Part shown: piece after piece, positions 49,578-59,139 of the stretch
Layout of the letters: the number at the start of each line of letters is the position of its first letter
How positions within the stretch are numbered: position 1 is the first letter of the stretch
Source: Levilactobacillus senmaizukei DSM 21775 = NBRC 103853
GTDB lineage: Bacteria > Bacillota > Bacilli > Lactobacillales > Lactobacillaceae
Direction: 5' to 3'
Assembly: GCF_001592085.1 (NCBI RefSeq)
Contig: NZ_BCWD01000001.1
Coordinates: forward strand, 97,849-161,848
DNA: 64,000 nt
Made by a program: the position numbers and the translations under genes
Notes under the pieces: model-generated
Database searches by the model: none
What the model was told of the DNA's origin: nothing
Seen by the model: the letters and a program-made list of their open reading frames with translations, nothing else

Positions 49578-50441
49578 ATGAAATTAACCACGACCGGCGA
49601 TCAACCATTCCGGATTTGTCAGCTGACCGACATCCACCTGGGGGCCACCCCACTGAATGCCGCCAGCCAACAAACCCTGGCAGCCATCGACCACTTACTG
49701 GCCACGCAGGACTTTGACCTGATCATGCTAACGGGTGACCTACTCTGGGGCAAAGAGGTGCAACGACCAGACCAAACGCTCACCGCGCTCTACGGCACGT
49801 TGAACCAGTATCCGGTTCCCGTGGCCGTCACCTACGGCAATCACGATGGCGAAGGCCCCTACACGCGGGCCAAGCTCCGCGAACTGGAAAGCCTGATTCG
49901 TTATCCAGCAGATAAACACCAGGCCATGGTCACGAATGATCGGGAGAGTTATACCCTGGAAGTTACTCGCGATGGTCAGCTGGCGCACGTGTTCTACGTT
50001 TGGGACAGCGGTGCATATTCTCACTGGCCCAGCGATGAACAGTATGCGGCGATCGAACCGGAACAGATCGACTGGTTCTATCGGCTGCCCTATGCCCGGA
50101 CAGTCGACCAGGTTGACCTCGGGTTCATCCACATTCCTTTGCCCGAATACCAATTGGCCGCGGCACACGTGATGACCGGTGGCAAAAACGAAGAAATTTG
50201 CTCGCCCGTCACTAATTCCGGCTTGTTCTATTCACTAAAACGGGCCGGCAACGTCAAGGCCCTGTTTGCCGGTCACGATCACGATAACAACTTCACCGGA
50301 ACGACCGGTGGCATCGATTTAAACTACGGCAACGTCACGGGTTACAACACCTATGGGACGTTACCGCGTGGCGCGCGGACCATCTCTGTCTGGTCCGACC
50401 ACTACGAAACCGACGTCATCCTGTTTCCAACGGAAGACTAG
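49578..50441 (+). CDS. Calcineurin-like metallophosphoesterase
   Basis: The 287-residue protein has all dinuclear metal motifs of calcineurin-like phosphoesterases: TDIHLG (Asp18, His20), LTGDLLWG, YGNHDG, FIHIPLPEY and GHDHDNNF. It has no signal peptide. It starts 15 bp after the PHP gene behind AGGAAGG. It is the last gene of the importer operon and a second, unrelated phosphoesterase. Hydrolysis of a phosphodiester or phosphomonoester is expected. Confidence 0.9.
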   Translation: MKLTTTGDQPFRICQLTDIHLGATPLNAASQQTLAAIDHLLATQDFDLIMLTGDLLWGKEVQRPDQTLTALYGTLNQYPVPVAVTYGNHDGEGPYTRAKLRELESLIRYPADKHQAMVTNDRESYTLEVTRDGQLAHVFYVWDSGAYSHWPSDEQYAAIEPEQIDWFYRLPYARTVDQVDLGFIHIPLPEYQLAAAHVMTGGKNEEICSPVTNSGLFYSLKRAGNVKALFAGHDHDNNFTGTTGGIDLNYGNVTGYNTYGTLPRGARTISVWSDHYETDVILFPTED

Positions 50442-50446
50442 TCACT

Positions 50447-50486
50447 AAAAAACACCGTCCGGATAAATTATCCAGACGGTGCTTTT
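50447..50486. terminator. Bidirectional terminator after the importer operon
   Basis: AACACCGTCCGGAT and ATCCAGACGGTGCTTTT arms form a stem with one mismatch, with an A-run on the left and a T-run on the right. Confidence 0.88.
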
Positions 50487-50501
50487 GCGTTGCTCTGTTT
50501 T

Positions 50502-50885
50502 TTAAGACCCGTATATGGTAGCACCAACAGCGGCACCCATGACAACGCCAATGATTCCAAACAAGATGGCAAAAATCATGAGGACGATTCCGGCGGTCCG
50601 ATTACCCGGGAAGCGGGTCAACCGGTAGCCACAAAAGGCGCCCGCTACCCCAAATAGAATCGGTACAAACAGTAATGAAACGACGGTAGAAATCCAGCCC
50701 AGCGTAATCAGTAAAGCCGCGTTAGGTGACTTCTCCGGCGTTGTTGACGTCGGTACTGCCTGCTGATTAGTTGCTGGGTCAGGCAGGCCCTCACCCGCTA
50801 AATTCGTCCCACATTTAGGACAGAAGACGACGTCCTTGGCTACTTGCGTCCCACACTTGGGACAAAACTTAAAGCGATCTTCCAT
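50502..50885 (-). CDS. Zinc-ribbon membrane protein
   Basis: The 127-residue protein begins with two CxxC knuckles, FCPKCGTQ (9-12 region) and FCPKCGTN (about 22-25), spaced to hold one zinc ion. A Pro/Thr-rich linker and two TM helices (about 60-85 and 98-122) follow. Such small proteins are common in lactobacilli and of unknown role. The ribosome site is AGGGGAAC. The terminator on its left serves it as well. Confidence 0.75.
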   Translation of the reverse strand: MEDRFKFCPKCGTQVAKDVVFCPKCGTNLAGEGLPDPATNQQAVPTSTTPEKSPNAALLITLGWISTVVSLLFVPILFGVAGAFCGYRLTRFPGNRTAGIVLMIFAILFGIIGVVMGAAVGATIYGS

Positions 50886-51062
50886 GATTAGTTCCCCTAT
50901 TCTCCGATAATTTCACAGAATCAATGGTCCATTCCCCGATAGGTCTCTAGTTTATCATCTCGAAAAACCAGCGTCTAGATCCCGCCAAAATTCGTTATCA
51001 CAAAATTCATCAAAACGACTAAGATGCCCTTCTATTACCAACCCACGAAGTCTGGGACCATG
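50886..51062. other. Intergenic stretch, nothing recognised
   Basis: This AT-rich stretch upstream of the zinc-ribbon gene carries its ribosome site and probably its promoter on the minus strand. I see no gene or repeat. Confidence 0.35.
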
Positions 51063-51101
51063 AAAAAGCACGTTGACCAATGACTAGTCGACGTGCTTTT
51101 T
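51063..51101. terminator. Terminator downstream of map
   Basis: AAAAAGCACGT and ACGTGCTTTTT arms are a perfect pair with a long loop. It is symmetrical and can work on either strand. Confidence 0.75.
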
Positions 51102-51211
51102 ATAATGAGGCCTATTCTTGAAATAACCACAATTAATTTAAAATTTTTCAACTTATCAGCACAGACTCTTAACCGTTTATGCCGATCGGTATCGCCCGAT
51201 GGCACCCCTTA

Positions 51212-51994
51212 CTACAGGTATTTTGCGTCCAACTGGTGGTCAAATGAGGTCAAGATCTTAGGCCCGTTGTCGGTCACCACGAGAGTGTGTTCATACTGAC
51301 AGCTCAGGCTACCATCCAGGGTGCGAATCGTCCAGCCATCATCGGCCGGAGCACTACACCCGTAGTCGCCCACGTTGATCATGGGTTCAATCGTGATGGT
51401 CATCCCCGCCTTTAACCGCGTGCCATGGCCAGGAACCCCATAATGTGGCACGTCGGGTTCTTCATGCATGGTCGGCCCAATGCCATGGCCGATGTAGTCG
51501 CGAACCACGCCATAACCCATTTTGTTTTCCGCATAGTCTTGGATGGCAAAACCAATGTCACCGATCCGATTACCAACGACCGCCTGGTCAATCCCCAGGT
51601 ATAGAGCCTTCAGGGTCACATCCATCAATTTCTGGACCTCAGCGGAAGCCTTGCCGGCCACGAAGGCGTGGCAAGCATCACTCAAGTACCCGTGGTAATC
51701 GATGACCGTATCGACCTTGATCAGGTCGCCGTCCTTCACCAGGATATCCTTGCTGGGGCAGCCGTGACAAATCATGTCATTAACGCTGACACAAGTCGAA
51801 TACTTGTAGCCCTCAAAGTTCAATTCACCTGGCGTGGCGTCATGATCGACGATGTACTTGTAGGAGAAGTGGTCGATATCCCAGGTGGTCATCCCCGGCT
51901 TAATGTAAGTTTCCAGTTCATGGAATAGACCAGCTAAGATGTCCCCCGCCTGCCGCATCCCATCAATTTCTCGTTGTGACTTTAATGCAATCAT
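51212..51994 (-). CDS. map: Methionine aminopeptidase, type I
   Basis: From the ATG at 51994, behind TATGGAGGAA, the enzyme has 260 residues. It shows the metal ligands in order: DTVIDYHGYLSDACHAF (Asp, Asp), YIGHGIGPTMHEEPDVPH (His), TIEPMINVG (Glu) and YEHTLVVTD (Glu). It removes the initiator methionine from nascent proteins in the cytosol. It lacks the N-terminal SEC-C zinc domain. An upstream in-frame ATG is not preceded by a ribosome site. Confidence 0.95.
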   Translation of the reverse strand: MIALKSQREIDGMRQAGDILAGLFHELETYIKPGMTTWDIDHFSYKYIVDHDATPGELNFEGYKYSTCVSVNDMICHGCPSKDILVKDGDLIKVDTVIDYHGYLSDACHAFVAGKASAEVQKLMDVTLKALYLGIDQAVVGNRIGDIGFAIQDYAENKMGYGVVRDYIGHGIGPTMHEEPDVPHYGVPGHGTRLKAGMTITIEPMINVGDYGCSAPADDGWTIRTLDGSLSCQYEHTLVVTDNGPKILTSFDHQLDAKYL

Positions 51995-52303
51995 ATTTTC
52001 CTCCATATGGCCGTTTTTCCTAATTATACGCTTGCGAGAAATTCTCGCCAAGGTGAGCGGCTAATTTTAAACGATCCTCGTCACGATTTGCCCACATGTT
52101 GGTCACTGTTCAAAAGTGTTTCGCTGCAATCACTCGGTCTGTCCCCATCGCCCTCATGATCCCACAAACATTTAGCCACGAAAAAGCAAGGTCGCTACCA
52201 TACTTCACCACACTTCGGCTAATCACCAATCACGACTTGAGTTTCTCACCAAGCCGGCTATTAGTGAGTAACCTATTGCCCATTTAAACAATACATATGT
52301 ACA
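51995..52303. other. Intergenic stretch before the frameshifted surface protein
   Basis: No gene is convincing here. AAACAAT and ATTGTTT (about 52286-52309) form an inverted repeat around ACATATGT, overlapping the -35 region of the surface-protein promoter. Confidence 0.4.
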
Positions 52304-52332
52304 TTGTTTTGTGCTAATATGAACTTTAGATA
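52304..52332 (+). promoter_or_regulatory. Possible promoter of the frameshifted surface protein
   Basis: TTGTTT (52304-52309) and TAGATA (52327-52332) are 17 bp apart. An inverted repeat lies over the -35. Confidence 0.4.
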
Positions 52333-52408
52333 GTATTAATCGTAATCACGGCCACCACGCTGTTTCGTGACGTTCCTGACTTTGGTTCACCAGCGAGGAG
52401 AAATTTTT

Positions 52409-55010
52409 ATGAGAATGCAAAAGCGTGGCAATATCCCAACGACCACTAAACTTCACTTCAAGCTCTACAAAGCAGGAAAATTGTGGCTAGTTGCCGGTTT
52501 GACTTCCATTGCCATCATTGCCGGCTTGGGATTCACAACTGCCCAAGCGGCCACCGATGATAGCGCATCCCAGAATCCAAGTGGCCAGGTTGCCGGAACC
52601 GCTCAAGGTGCTGACGACTCTGACAACGGTCTGAACAACTCCACTGGGAGCGAAGATAAACCGTCTGACAATCCCACATCTGACCCGAATAAATCTACTG
52701 CTAACGACCAATCTGGGCAACTTATCAACTCGGAAAGTTCACTATCACAGATCCATGGATCAACTTATGATGGCTCGGCACAAGGGCTAATCGGTGCCGC
52801 CCCGGCTTCTAAGTCGACCACATCCCAAATTGCCGCCTATGACGCCAGCCTCCCAACCACTTTTGACTTACCCGACGACACCACCACTCTCACAGCGAAG
52901 ACGGGGGCTGATAGCGACGGTAACGTCGTGACGGGTACGGCGCTCTCAACACTCCCCGTACTCAGTAACTTCTACGTCAACGTGACGGGTGGGGGCTATA
53001 TCCCCTATGATGCCAAGGCCATGGTTGGCCTGGTCCCTTATGATGCGGAAAACTTTACCACCTTCCCGCAAGACGTCTTCGGCTTCTATGTAATCCTGCC
53101 CGAGACCATTACGGCCAAACCTGTTGGACGTTCGGACCAGCGCTGCCAATTATGTCACCGCCTTACGAGCCAACATCAATCCAAGTACCGGCCTGCCCTA
53201 TGTGGATATCAAGAGCTTAACCGTTTATCGTTTGAAAGACACCAACGACGGCCGCCAAGTCTACTATTTCAAACCCAACGACGGGGCAACCTTTACCGCC
53301 AAGCAACCGGGTGCCGTTGGCTACGGTGGGCAAATTCACATGTACACCCTGGTTTCCACGGGTAAATCTACGGGGGCGACCACCGAACCCACCACCCTTA
53401 CCTTCAACAACCCTGCCGGAAAGGATGGTAATCTGCCAATCCACGACGTCCTCTTCATGGGGGTTGGCGATCAGGACTACAAAGGCAACGGCGATGACTA
53501 TATTGGTTATAACGCCGTGGACGCCTTTGGGAACAACGCTGAGGATTGGCCAGACACCAACCTTGTCAGCATCTATGCCAACAACGGAGCGGCCACTAAG
53601 AGCGATAACTTTGGCAAATTGACCTATATCAATGTCACGGTCAATGACCACCTTAATGTCTATTCGCCCACTGATGCGTCCGGCAAGCGCGCCATTCAAA
53701 GGGGGTTGTCGGTCTACATTAATAATAAAGATATCAGTGATAATAAACCTGGCGTCACCTATAATCTGTCCTCTCAAGTAGAAAAGCTTAACATGCCTCC
53801 CAGGAGATACTGGTTAGATTCCCTTCAGTATGAAGGATACAGCACATCAAACTACACCCCACAGACGCTGCCAACAACGGTCACGCTTGAACCAACCAGC
53901 CTGGACCTGCCAGAGGGTTCCACCACTGCACCGGGTAAAACTTATAATTTCTTCATTAACTTGATTCAAACGGCTCTCAAATCAAGCAATGCGACCTACC
54001 ATGCCGGACCAAACAATGGCTGGAAGCCAGCCGACACACTGACAGGCATCGCACCCGATGGCAGTGTTCTCGATGTGGACGGGTCGCTCGATCCGAATTC
54101 CCAAGTTGCTAAAGATTTAGGAACACTGGCCCTAACTATCACGGATGCCGCTGGCCAAGTCGTCACCCAGGACCAATTAACGAAACCTGGAACCTATACC
54201 GTTAAATACACTTACACTGACATTCAAGGCAACATCGGTTCTTACCTAAGTGGCCCCGCCTTAATCTCAACAGTCGCCGAGGCAACGATCACCGTTCTGC
54301 CCACAGCCAGCAGCCTGGCCGTCACCAACAAGACCCTTACGGCCGGCGATTCATGGACACCGGCCGACAATATTACGGCTCTAAGCGGCGTTGATGGAAC
54401 CAGTGCCGACATTGCGGCTGCCCTAGCTGGAACCAATTCCGATGGTTCCAAGGCGACCGTGACAATTACCAACAGCAAAGGTGAAACCGTCGATCCCGCT
54501 GCCCTTGATTTGAAGACGCCAGCTACTTATCAACTGGCCTACACGTACACCGATGCCAATGGCAACACCATCACCTCGGAGCAGGTCAGCTTGACCATCA
54601 AGGCCCCCGTTAACAATAGCGGGACAACCGGAACGACCACCAATCCGACAACGCCTAATCAACCAACGATGCCGGCTAAGCCGACCGCTCCGGGTAACCC
54701 GACGACTGGTAAGACGCCAGCCAAGGTCACGAAGACCCCGCATACCACCACGAAGCGTCATCCGCGTACAACTACTGGCAAGCTGGCCGCAACGGGATAC
54801 CCGACCACCACTGGCACCACACAACGGACCGCCACCAATTTTAACGGCTCACCAGCCACGTTCGTGACCGACCCACGCCGGCCTTCATCATCGACCTCAT
54901 CGACCCGTCTGCCACAAACCGGCGAACAGGCCGACGCCTGGGCGGCCGAGTTGGGCCTCGTTCTCTTAGCGTTGACCGGTTCATTAGCCTTACGACGCAA
55001 ACAAGATTAA
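52409..55010 (+). pseudogene. Sortase-anchored surface protein, frameshifted near 53120
   Basis: The gene begins at ATG 52409 (GAGGAGAAA upstream) with a KxYKxGKxW signal peptide (LYKAGKLWLVAGL). It reads about 240 residues, to ITAKP, in one frame. From about 53120 the homologous sequence (LDVRTSAANYVTALRANINPS) goes on in the +1 frame to a LPQTGE sortase motif with a membrane tail and RRKQD at the end. One extra base in AAACCTGTTGGAC explains the shift. The second half has two Ig-like repeats (TDAAGQVV..., TNSKGETV..., ending TYTVKYTYTD and TYQLAYTYTD) and a Thr/Pro-rich wall stalk. The intact protein would be about 866 residues. Natural decay or a sequencing error are both possible. Confidence 0.82.
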
Positions 55011-55073
55011 CTAACTGATATTTAAAGAGAGTGGGACAAAAGGCGATTAGCCGGCGAGCATTAAGGCTGGTAC

Positions 55074-55115
55074 GCAAAAAACGGGTCTGGGGATTTTGTC
55101 CCAGACCCGTTTTGC
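55074..55115 (+). terminator. Terminator after the surface protein
   Basis: GCAAAA..CGGGTCTGGG and CCCAGACCCGTTTTGC arms form a long stem. It is symmetrical. Confidence 0.85.
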
Positions 55116-55379
55116 AAGAATGTACAAATAATCACCCACTTATCTTCAACCAATACCGCAAGTTTATAGCATTATCAGCTCATCCTGTCTGACTTTTTAA
55201 TGATCGCTGTAGTTAATTCACCCATTGCCGATTTATACAACTATTGTTACAATATACAAGTTAAACCGTTTGCTAGATCGCCCGCACGGGACTGGCATCC
55301 ATGACCTCTTTCACCATTCAGGGGACCCCCGACCAAACACTGACGTCATTAAAAGCTGATCTTTGAGGAGCGAGTTAAC
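55116..55379. other. Intergenic stretch before the Ltp-like lipoprotein
   Basis: I see no gene or RNA here. The lipoprotein ribosome site GAGGAG is at 55365-55370. Confidence 0.35.
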
Positions 55380-56336
55380 TTGATGAAGAAACACCTAATA
55401 GTGGGCATCATCGCCTTACTTATCCTGCCACTGAGTGCCTGTGGCGTTGGCGCTCATGCTGCGGAGGTCGATGGTCACGCCATCTATGCCGTAGACGTGC
55501 AGACGAGCAAGGCCACCGACGACGATGGCGATTGGACCGTCCACGGCACCACTAAGGCACCAGATAACGCCAAGATCATCGTGACCAACGCCGATGAAGA
55601 CGACGACTTTTTCGGCGACCTGGGGGGCGAAGCCGCCAACAATCCCGCATCATGGGCCACCGTTCATGACGGCAAGTTCTCAGTAAATATTGATCCCATC
55701 AGCGTGGCCTACAAGTCCAAGTATCGGGCTGGTGATCAGTGCAAGGTTCAACTCTTTGCCATTACCGACTACCACGAACCTTGGACTAATAGCACCATCG
55801 CTAAGAAAATTGCCACCAAAGCCGTGGACAAATTCGATAGTACCACCCTGACGCTGACCAGCAGTCAGGCCGAATACTTCAATGGCTTAGATTCTGACAA
55901 TGATGACGACGAGGACCAGGACAGTTCCACCGCGACCACGGCCGACTCATCGGACTCCGACGAGCCTAACGCCGAAAGTGAATCCACCAGTGACGACGTG
56001 GCTGAGACCACCAGCTCGTCATCAAAAATATCCACCGAGTACACGTCTGCCCTGAGTAAGGCCGAAATCTACGCCACGGAAATGGATATGTCAAAGGCCA
56101 GCCTCTATGACCAGTTGACCTCTGCCTCCGGCGAACAATTCTCAGCGGCCGCTGCAGATTACGCGATCAGTCATCTAAAAGGCGTGAGCTGGAACGCCAA
56201 CGCCCTTGCCAAGGCCAAGTCCTATCAAAACGATATGGCCATGGCACCAGCCGCCATTCGCGACCAACTGACGTCTAGTGCGGGCGAACAATTCACTCAG
56301 GCCCAGGCCGATTACGCTTTGAGCCATTTGTCATAA
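55380..56336 (+). CDS. Lipoprotein with two Ltp-type (phage superinfection-exclusion) repeats
   Basis: The 318-residue protein has a lipoprotein signal (LPLSACGVG lipobox, Cys at about 21). A domain with acidic patches and a long Asp/Ser/Glu-rich linker follow. Two C-terminal repeats of about 43 residues (224-266 and 275-318) share the pattern ALxKAxxYxxxMxMxxxxxxDQLTSxxGEQFxxxxADYAxSHL. This is the host-cell surface-exposed lipoprotein repeat, found in the streptococcal Ltp proteins that block phage DNA injection, and also in other exported proteins. The start may be the TTG at 55380 (spacing 9 from GAGGAG) or the next ATG (55383). A terminator was not seen. Confidence 0.85.
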   Translation: MMKKHLIVGIIALLILPLSACGVGAHAAEVDGHAIYAVDVQTSKATDDDGDWTVHGTTKAPDNAKIIVTNADEDDDFFGDLGGEAANNPASWATVHDGKFSVNIDPISVAYKSKYRAGDQCKVQLFAITDYHEPWTNSTIAKKIATKAVDKFDSTTLTLTSSQAEYFNGLDSDNDDDEDQDSSTATTADSSDSDEPNAESESTSDDVAETTSSSSKISTEYTSALSKAEIYATEMDMSKASLYDQLTSASGEQFSAAAADYAISHLKGVSWNANALAKAKSYQNDMAMAPAAIRDQLTSSAGEQFTQAQADYALSHLS

Positions 56337-56514
56337 ATCACAGAATCAACCGCTTAAAGACCGTCGATAAAAGGTTTTTCCCAGGGTTGATCAACAGAAA
56401 TTATCCAGTTCTAAACGGCCTCCAGCCGTTTGATACCAGTTGATTATCAGCCTTGACATCTTGGTGATAACCCATCGAAGAAAATGATTTACTCATAATT
56501 TTCTCATCATCCTC
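56337..56514. other. Intergenic stretch between Ltp-like gene and T-box
   Basis: It holds a small hairpin, AAACGGC (56413-56419) with GCCGTTT (56425-56431), without a T-run. I see no gene. Confidence 0.35.
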
Positions 56515-56542
56515 TTTACAAAATCACAAAAGGTGCTAATAT
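56515..56542 (+). promoter_or_regulatory. Promoter of the T-box/asnA unit
   Basis: TTTACA (56515-56520) and TAATAT (56537-56542) are spaced by 16 bp, just before the T-box leader. Confidence 0.6.
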
Positions 56543-56554
56543 TAATGCCACAAG

Positions 56555-56832
56555 ATAAAAAACGGAGGAAAGACAAGTACGTTTCGTCATTCTGGCAGTG
56601 AGTTGGGGCTCAGTGAAAACCCAATCAGAGTTGACCTTTCGGAATAACACTTTCTTAGTTGCTGGCTGAAACGACCCGGGTCGCAGTAGGTTGAGCCGTT
56701 ACCGATACGTTACCATCGGTGGAGTATGTTTGTACTCCAAATGAGCTGGTTTATCTTTAGGATAAGCAACTTGGGTGGTACCGCGAAAGAAAGTCTTTCG
56801 TCCCTTGTCTAAGGGACGGAAGACTTTTTATT
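56555..56832 (+). ncRNA. T-box riboswitch leader of asnA
   Basis: The T-box sequence GGGTGGTACCGCG (56773-56785) is intact. It is followed by a terminator hairpin (AAGTCTTTCGTCCCTT with AAGGGACGGAAGACTT, 56791-56826) and a T-run. The base of stem I is CGTTTC (56580-56585) with GAAACG (56668-56673). AAC (56646-56648) in GGAATAACAC is a plausible asparagine specifier, followed by A as usual. Uncharged tRNA-Asn would therefore stabilise the antiterminator and let asnA be transcribed when asparagine is short. The specifier choice is an inference. Confidence 0.88.
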
Positions 56833-56868
56833 TTGTCTTAGTTTATAACGTAAAGGAGAAAAAGGACT

Positions 56869-57876
56869 ATGCATTTAATCATTCCAGAATCATACGCACC
56901 AAAGTTATCCGTTAAGGAAACGCAAGCTGCAATTCGCTACATTCGTGAAACATTCCAAGATGAATTTGGTGACCAACTGAATCTGTCACGGCTGTCAGCA
57001 CCGATGTTCGTTGAACACTCAACGGGGTTAAACGACAACCTGAATGGTATCGAAAAGCCCGTCTCATTCACCATGCAAGACATGGGCGGTTCGACAATGG
57101 AAATCGTCCACTCCTTGGCTAAGTGGAAGCGGGTTGCCTTGAAACGGTACGGCTTCGAACTCGGTGAAGGCCTCTACACCAACATGAACGCCATTCGTAA
57201 GGATGAAGATCTTGATAACTTCCACTCCGCTTACGTTGACCAGTGGGACTGGGAAAAGGTCATCACCCATGACCAACGGACCGAAGAAACTCTGAAGGAC
57301 ACCGTTCGCACAATCTTCAAAGTCATTAAGCACATGGAACATGAAGTCTGGTACAAGTTCCCCCAGGCGGTCCACCATTTACCTGACGAAATTCACTTCG
57401 TCACGACGCAGGAATTGGAAGACCGTTACCCTGATATGACCCCCTTCGAACGGGAAAACGCCATTACTAAGGAACTCGGTTGCGTCTTCTTAATGAAGAT
57501 TGGTGGCCCATTGAAGAGTGGCAAACGTCACGATGGCCGGGCACCCGACTACGACGATTGGGAACTGAACGGGGACATCTTGTTCTGGTATGAACCGCTC
57601 AACCAACGGATTGAAATCTCCAGCATGGGGATTCGGGTCGACGCCGACTCCTTGATGAAACAACTCAAGGCAGCAGACGCCGAAGATCGCTTGAAGTTCC
57701 CTTACCACCAAGCCGTTTTGCATGACGAACTGCCCTTCACTATCGGTGGTGGGATTGGTCAATCACGGCTCTGCATGTTGTTGCTGGGTAAGGCCCACGT
57801 CGGCGAGGTGCAAGCCTCAACCTGGCCCCAAGCCATGATCGACGAATGTGAAGCCCACAACATCCACATCCTTTAA
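56869..57876 (+). CDS. asnA: Aspartate--ammonia ligase
   Basis: The 335-residue enzyme makes asparagine from aspartate, ammonia and ATP in the cytosol. It matches AsnA over its whole length, with the phrases [49 protein letters not shown] and [28 protein letters not shown] lies before the ATG at 56869. It is controlled by the T-box just upstream. A terminator follows. Confidence 0.97.
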   Translation: MHLIIPESYAPKLSVKETQAAIRYIRETFQDEFGDQLNLSRLSAPMFVEHSTGLNDNLNGIEKPVSFTMQDMGGSTMEIVHSLAKWKRVALKRYGFELGEGLYTNMNAIRKDEDLDNFHSAYVDQWDWEKVITHDQRTEETLKDTVRTIFKVIKHMEHEVWYKFPQAVHHLPDEIHFVTTQELEDRYPDMTPFERENAITKELGCVFLMKIGGPLKSGKRHDGRAPDYDDWELNGDILFWYEPLNQRIEISSMGIRVDADSLMKQLKAADAEDRLKFPYHQAVLHDELPFTIGGGIGQSRLCMLLLGKAHVGEVQASTWPQAMIDECEAHNIHIL

Positions 57877-57893
57877 TCTAAAATATTCCGAAG

Positions 57894-57928
57894 TGACCAC
57901 ACGTCTGTGAACGTGTGGCCATTTTTTT
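57894..57928 (+). terminator. Terminator of asnA
   Basis: TGACCACACGT and ACGTGTGGCCA arms form the stem, with T7 after it. Confidence 0.88.
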
Positions 57929-58065
57929 GGCCCGATGGCTCCCTTTTCACAATTAATGTTATTCAGAGATTTACCAATAATTTACGTCTTTGAAACGGTC
58001 GTTTTACACGGTTCCGGTATGCTTATTCTTACGGAATCATAAACTGATCCAAGAGGAGAACAACC

Positions 58066-58896
58066 GTGTTAGACATCTTAAAAGCCATTATTTTAGGCAT
58101 TATCGAAGGAATTACGGAGTTCCTGCCGATCAGCTCCACCGGTCACCTTTACCTGGCCGACGAATTCGTCAAACTCCATGAGTCGACGGCCTTCATCAAC
58201 ATGTTCATGGTCGTCATCCAGTTGGGCGCCATTCTGGCCGTTCTGGTCCTGTACTTTAACAAGCTAAATCCCTGGGCCCCCAGCAAGGGCATCCGCGAGC
58301 GGCAGCAGACTTGGACGTTGTGGCTGAAGGTGGTCATTGCGGTCCTACCTTCCGTCATCGTGGGGATTCCCTTAAATGACTGGATGGATGCCCACCTAAC
58401 GAGTTGGCAAGTGATCGCAGCGACCCTAATTATTTACGGGATCCTATTCATTTGGATTGAAAATTATAACCAGGATCGGACCCCCATCTTCACCGACCTT
58501 AACCAACTACCCATTAAACTGGCCATTCTGATTGGACTCTTCCAAGTGTTGGCACTGGTTCCAGGAACCTCCCGGTCAGGCGCGACCATCCTCGGTGCGA
58601 TTCTCCTTGGGACCTCACGCTACGTGGCCACCGAATTTTCCTTTTTCTTAGCAATTCCGACGATGTTTGGCGCCTCACTCTTGAAAGTCTTGAAGTACTT
58701 CCTGCATGGCAACAGTTTCACCGGCATGCAACTGATCGTCCTGTTAACCGGCGTGGTTGTGTCCTACGTGGTCGCCTACCTAGCCATCAAATTCCTGTTA
58801 CGTTACATCCGCAATAACGACTTTAAGTCGTTTGGTTGGTACCGAATTGGCCTGGGGATCATCGTTATCAGCTATTTTGGATTAATTCGTGGATAA
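58066..58896 (+). CDS. uppP: Undecaprenyl-diphosphatase
   Basis: The 276-residue membrane enzyme starts at GTG 58066, behind GAGGAGAACAACC. It has the BacA motifs [22 protein letters not shown] (catalytic Glu and the SSTGH loop) and [22 protein letters not shown] in the second half. It converts undecaprenyl diphosphate to the monophosphate, which recycles the lipid carrier for cell-wall synthesis, and it confers bacitracin tolerance. It appears monocistronic. Confidence 0.95.
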   Translation: MLDILKAIILGIIEGITEFLPISSTGHLYLADEFVKLHESTAFINMFMVVIQLGAILAVLVLYFNKLNPWAPSKGIRERQQTWTLWLKVVIAVLPSVIVGIPLNDWMDAHLTSWQVIAATLIIYGILFIWIENYNQDRTPIFTDLNQLPIKLAILIGLFQVLALVPGTSRSGATILGAILLGTSRYVATEFSFFLAIPTMFGASLLKVLKYFLHGNSFTGMQLIVLLTGVVVSYVVAYLAIKFLLRYIRNNDFKSFGWYRIGLGIIVISYFGLIRG

Positions 58897-59139
58897 TTGG
58901 TCAAAATGTTAAAATAATTGCGGTTTTGATGACTTAAACCGTCATCCATGTCACCAGGCCCGCCGTTATGGGCATTAAGCGTTGTCATTCTCCCATACTT
59001 TTACGACTTATATCTCAAATTTTACGTATAATGGCGAAGATGTGACGCCGTTTTAACTCCTTAGTAATAAAACTGCAACACTCTTCTTGTATTCTAGTAA
59101 GTAACGAAAACGAGATTAGGAAGAGTGTTTAATAAAAAT

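Noticed and set aside
52096..52287. 63-codon frame upstream of the surface protein
   Set aside because: No ribosome site, no protein-like pattern, and it ends near the promoter region of the next gene.
53110..53130. Programmed ribosomal frameshift in the surface protein
   Set aside because: No slippery heptamer, stop-codon context or stimulatory structure is visible at AAACCTGTTGG. A plain mutation or sequencing error is simpler.
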